In this document: positions 56,271-64,000 of the stretch, piece after piece | Position numbering within the stretch: the first letter of the stretch is position 1 | How the letters are laid out: every line of letters starts with the position of its first letter | Origin: Dolomedes plantarius | Lineage: Eukaryota; Arthropoda; Arachnida; Araneae; Dolomedidae | DNA length: 64,000 bases | NCBI GenBank assembly: GCA_907164885.2 | Contig: OU015499.1 | Span: 146,452,312 to 146,516,311, forward strand | Direction: 5' to 3' | Notes under the pieces: model-generated | Database searches by the model: none | Told to the model about the DNA's origin: nothing | What the model saw: only the letters and a program-made list of their open reading frames with translations | Program-made: the position numbers and the translations under genes

Positions 56271-57466
56271 GCTTTTGCCAAGAGGTTTGAACATCAGTTT
56301 TGTTTTCATGCTTTAATCATTTGCTCATATTTTAATCATTTTACATTTCTTTTGTAATTTTCAGCTTTGTGCTTGTTTTTAATCACAGAGTTGATTTTAA
56401 TTTGCTTCTATTTATAGTATCCATTTTTATTCATGTGTATTTGTCAATTTCGTTGTTATTTAGCTTTCTCCAAACTTAATTGTGTTCTTCCATATGATTT
56501 ATGAATACTGTATTCAGTTTTACTAACTGTATCACTAGCAGATTCATAGCTTAGCTGGCAGTAGATAGATCAATAGGATATTTTTGTACAGTCGCCATGT
56601 ACACAAACACTCACATTGTGGCAATACAAAAAAATATGAGCTCACAAACTGATCTACCATCTTCTTCATGGCAGTACTGGTATTGGTGTAAAGAAAATGG
56701 CATAAAAATGTCATCAAGTGAACATGGACCATATATTGAGAATTAAATGAACATTAATGCTAGACTGTGTGTCAAAAATGTGTGCTCTGATTAAATATTT
56801 TTCTATGCGCATAAATTGTAGCTTTTGGCAGTATATGTACTGTGCGATAAAAGCGTATAATCTGATTAAATATTCTTGAAGGAAAAAAAATTATACCTTT
56901 GGGTTTTCACATTATTTAGTAACATAATGTATAATACTTCATATAAGAATACAAAAGCTTGAAAATTAAAATTTTTATGGTATCCTTATTTAATGTAAGA
57001 CATCTGTACATCCATATACAAAATTATATATAATGGTTCATAAGATTAACTAATTTCAATCGAAGCATTTTAAGAACATTTTAATTAAAATAATTTGATC
57101 CAAATCCCTTTTTGTTACAAACAGTATTTTTGAAAATTTGTTTAATTTTTCCTTAATCATTATAGAATATAAATTTGAATAACCCGTTACAAAAAAATAT
57201 TTTAACATTTGTTGATTAGTTATTAAAATATTGATGGCTCTGTTGGTAAAAACTTATTTAATGGTATAGTAAGTAGACCATTTTATTTTCTACCCTATTA
57301 TGTCTCTAAAATTAAATATGTTCAATCTGTGAAAAGCAAATTTTCTCTAAAATATAAGTTAAAAGGATCTGTTTACATAGATAAATATACGAGGTAAATC
57401 ATCATAAGAGAGGAAAGTTTTCATACATGTGTTTATATTTTATAAATTGGGTTTCTGTGAAATGTA

Positions 57467-57955
57467 CTACAAATTTTTCGGTTCTTTTCCGTTATAAGCA
57501 CTACATTTGGTGCATTTTTAATCTTGGCGACACACAGATACAACACATCGTATTGGCGAATGAAATAACTCAAAATAACTCTGAATGTTACTCAAACGTT
57601 GCCTGCTGATCTTTAGGCAAATTGCATATTTTAAAATCCATTACGTAAAAATACAGTCTGATTTCCTGACAGATTCTAAATTCCTTACAAACTAAAGTAG
57701 GCATATTTAATTACGGCATTCCATGAAGTTTGTTTATCTCCATGACGACGATAATAATCGTCCTCATAACGTCTCGTGATCCTTGGATCTCTCGATTTGT
57801 ATATTTTAATACTCTAATTTGACAATTATTAGTGTGATTATATTACGTTACTTTTCTCTTGTTGCTGCGATTTTTAAAAATGCGCCAAATTGGTGTCAAA
57901 ACGATTGTAGTGCTTATAACGGAAAAGTACCAATTTTTCTATAGCAATACACCTT
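57467..57955. mobile_element. Non-autonomous element with inverted ends, copy B
   Basis: Partner of the element at 39,607-40,075. It keeps TCGGTTCTTTTCCGTTATAAGC on the left and the inverse on the right. Confidence 0.65.
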
Positions 57956-58717
57956 GTATATTAAACTGAACTATTGAGAGTTTCAGTTAATCAGCTTTTA
58001 TTAATAAAAGAAAGCATATGTGGTCTAACTTGTCATCATTTTTAACACTTCATATACAGTTTAACTTAGAATTTTTGTAAATAAAAGCAGAATAACTAAG
58101 AATGATTTTTTTTAAATAAAATTTTGTTTGGTGACAAAAGAGGTTTGAATTTTATATAACTACCGCTACTTTTATTTCTAATTCTAAAAATAATTAAATT
58201 TGAGACAGATTTAGATTAGCTATGTATATTTATTAGTTTAAATGTTATAGTGGAATAAGTATACTAGATGTTTGTGTATTCTTCTCCATGTTTGTATCTT
58301 TTGATAAATGTATAAGTAGATCTGATGCAAGTAATCATGCCTTATTTCATTTGACTGGGAATCACAAGCATATCATACCATAGGAGTCTGTGACGATAGA
58401 TTTCGTTGATATTTTCCTGTTATTCTGTTATTTTGTCTTATATTTATATGATAAATATCATGGTAATGTATTGTGGCAGCATACTGACGGCTAGACAATT
58501 TGGTATAGATAACCATGTCCACTGTCTATCAAGACATTACTCCATTCTAAGCAGCTAACCAACCATTGGCTACATCATGGCTTTGAAAACATTGTAAAAC
58601 TTTCACTTCACAAGCTACAATTCTTGTTCCCTTATATCACTTCCTAACATTTTTTAAAATGTAGTGTTTCACAAGGAAATAAAAATCACTGTCATTATTT
58701 TCATATATATATATATA

Positions 58718-58797
58718 TTGTCGGTGTTCTGTAAAAAGGACAAATACGTATGTAAATCTGTATGAGTATTCGCCCTTTTTACAGAACACCAATGATA
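58718..58797. mobile_element. Small palindromic MITE, copy B
   Basis: Partner of the MITE at 40,829, with the same GTCGGTGTTCTGTAAAAAGG ends. Confidence 0.65.
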
Positions 58798-60404
58798 TAC
58801 TAGCTGAAAACCCGCACTTTGCTTTGGAGTACATTCAAATTAAATACAGCGGTCAATGTATGCAATTAATCAAAAAAAAAATTTATATATATTTATAATA
58901 AATATGATTGATGTAAAATATATATATATTTAAAAAAAATCGTAAGGGATATTTATTTTTTTGGATAATATCCAATTGTCTGCTGTATTAGAAAGAAAAA
59001 AAATGTTCATTTTGTCTATTTAGTTGTTATGCACATGACGATAAATTTATTTAAAGTACCAGAAAAAGAAATCATGTGATCGGCATTTGATAAATTAAAT
59101 TCTAAAAATTAATCTTTAAAATTTCACCAAAAATCAGAAAATCGAGGTAAAGATTCCAAAAAGATTTCATTTTAAAGGAATTTTTATGATCTTTCTCGTG
59201 ATATAAATTTTATAACCCTTAAATTATTATTTTAAATGCAAATTTAAAAGAAGTTACAAAAACGGCTTAAAAATTTAATCTAAAAATATCTAAGAATTTT
59301 TTTTCACAAATCTTTCTTAGTGCTCCCCTACACCATAAGAAGAATCGCCATGCAAAATTTCAGCCCTTTAGGTCTAGCGGTTTGGTCTGTGCGTTGTATG
59401 TCAGTGAGTCAGTTACGGAACTGGTTTATATTAATGAATAATTATTTAATAATTTATTTATTTAATTCTAATAATTGCCTCCTGTGGATGTCATATTTCT
59501 ATTTCCCTTTCTCATGACATATTTGGGAAAAATTTATTGGCTGAACATTTTAAAAAATCATTTAGGATAAAAACTTTATATAAATATATATTAAGATTCC
59601 AATGCAGATTTGTGTCTGAATAGGTAAATCTCTTTATCTTACATTGAAAAAAAGTTTATAGATGGAAATTAAAATAAGATGGAAAAATTGTGTTGAACTA
59701 TTGTTGTATCATAAAGCTCATATTAAATATAAATACTTTTATATAAATGAAAGAGCATGCTTAATTTTTTTTTTTTTTAAGCAGTGTTTATTGTTGCATT
59801 ATTTATCGTTACGTTGTTGATGTATACATTGTTAAGTAGTAATTTAGGTGGTTTATACCATTTAACAAATTAATAATTTGAAGTTAATTAAGTACTTATT
59901 TCAGTTTTGGGATAAAATCCTAAAATATGAAGTAATATATTTATAGATGTTGTATACTTCATCACATTTTTTTTTGTTGTTTAAAAAATGAAGGAAAAAA
60001 CTTCTTTTTTCATAAAACAGTAGGCACAAATTGGGTTCTTTTTAAACAAAAAATTATATAGATCTAATTAATTTCTGCCTTATGTGTCCTGTAAATGAAA
60101 CTAATCATAATCCCTTTTTCATCACTATTCAATATCTAAGCTTAGAATAAACAAAACACAAAAATTAAATCTTGGCTGTTAATAAACTAATAAGAACCTG
60201 TCAAGAACAGTTCTGTTGTATTCAAAATTGTTTCTCAGTTTTTAAGATTACCTATTCCTGGTTGTCATACATATTTTTTTTTCACTATGTATAATCTTTT
60301 TTTTTCATGACATGAAAGAAATTTTGCTCAAAGTTGAAACTGCATAAAAGGTGAAGCAAATCCTTAGTAGTGATAATCTCTTTATGAGAATTAACTCATT
60401 TTTC

Positions 60405-60408
<4 letters not shown>

Positions 60409-60460
<52 letters not shown>
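60409..60460. repeat. (TA)n microsatellite, empty site of the pogo MITE
   Basis: It corresponds to the TA repeats around 42,384-42,409 and 42,582-42,591 in copy A, without the MITE. Confidence 0.85.
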
Positions 60461-60462
<2 letters not shown>

Positions 60463-61139
60463 ATGGTTTTATAGCATTTTCTATCAAAGTCCTATAAAGT
60501 TTATGAAAAGTGCAAATTATGGTCTAGAAAGTTTTTTATTTTGTCTGTATTCAATTCTGTTTTGTCTCAAAATATTTTTCTGCCAGCTATTTTCATACAT
60601 GAACAACTTCAAAAGTAGAACATTTAGTTCATACTTTATTTAGGGACTTTGCTTGAAGACAGATTAAAAAAAAACTAATTAGAAGAGAAATGATAGCTGC
60701 AGTATGGTTTTAATAAGTTTTGATCTAATATATATAAATATATATCCTATATATGTGACGGTGATCATGAAAGTGGTTTAAGCCAAGAATTTAAAAGAAA
60801 AATAAGTTTATCAGTTATTTCACATTGCATTCTTTTACATTACCATAATCTGAAGCAACCGTTGCAAAATTTTAAAAATTGAATGGTAAATATTTTCTGA
60901 AATATATTATTATGTAGTATAAAAATATTTTTTAGTTTGTTCAAACCTTTAAATATGGCGAAACGAAAAAAATGTATGACTTATCCACTTTTATAATAAC
61001 CAGTACAATGACTTAGACCAATTTCATAATCACATATATGAAATAGTTAGTTGTAGTGTGAAATTTTTTTGTAATGTTCTTATATATGTAATGTATGTTT
61101 TCTAATTAATCTTTCATCATTTCTTTCATATATATATAT

Positions 61140-64000
<2,861 letters not shown>

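Overview
The window looks like nuclear DNA of an invertebrate animal, most likely an arthropod. It is AT-rich, full of microsatellites, has GT-AG introns and KRAB-less C2H2 zinc-finger genes, and carries Tc1/mariner, piggyBac, pogo, Harbinger, Helitron, Ty3/gypsy and Penelope-like remains. The Tc1 and ISXO2-type proteins resemble those I associate with spiders and other chelicerates. That placement is an inference.

Bases 1 to about 12,200 are different. This island is visibly more GC-rich and compact, all genes lie on the plus strand, and most have their own TATA box, arthropod-like initiator and short leader. It reads like part of an integrated large DNA virus or a virus-derived element running off the left edge. 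It holds an array of inverted repeats (about 0.9-2.0 kb), a protein with a duplicated CxxCx4CHRWKA motif, a possible HUH-type replication protein interrupted by one stop codon, a small Lys-rich protein, a RING-H2 protein, a second RING-like protein, a spliced small protein, and a regulator with a PxDLS (CtBP-type) motif and acidic tail. Three consecutive small genes each end in a near-perfect hairpin of unrelated stem sequence followed by a similar short box. This is the most unusual pattern in the window. No polymerase, capsid or packaging gene is visible, so the virus family cannot be named.

From 12.2 to 25.8 kb there is one hypothetical exon, then transposon remains: a dead Penelope-like RT copy, a non-autonomous Helitron, a mariner-type element and a deleted piggyBac. 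From 25.8 to 30.6 kb lies a tandem pair of C2H2 genes. The first has stop codons in its old N-terminus, and both have decayed finger tails. A gypsy RT scrap and an LTR-like block follow.

From 32.27 to 43.7 kb and again from 51.29 kb to the window end is a direct duplication of at least 11 kb. Each copy carries the same fold-back repeats, two small conserved ORFs (one an ISXO2-like zinc ribbon) and the same older MITEs. Copy A alone gained a Tc1 element and a pogo MITE. Copy B alone gained a Harbinger MITE and an almost intact Penelope-like RT. Between the copies sit a mariner deletion derivative, a palindromic MITE and a third C2H2 gene with 13 good fingers. If the event was a simple 19-kb tandem duplication, another copy of that zinc-finger gene should lie just beyond the right edge.
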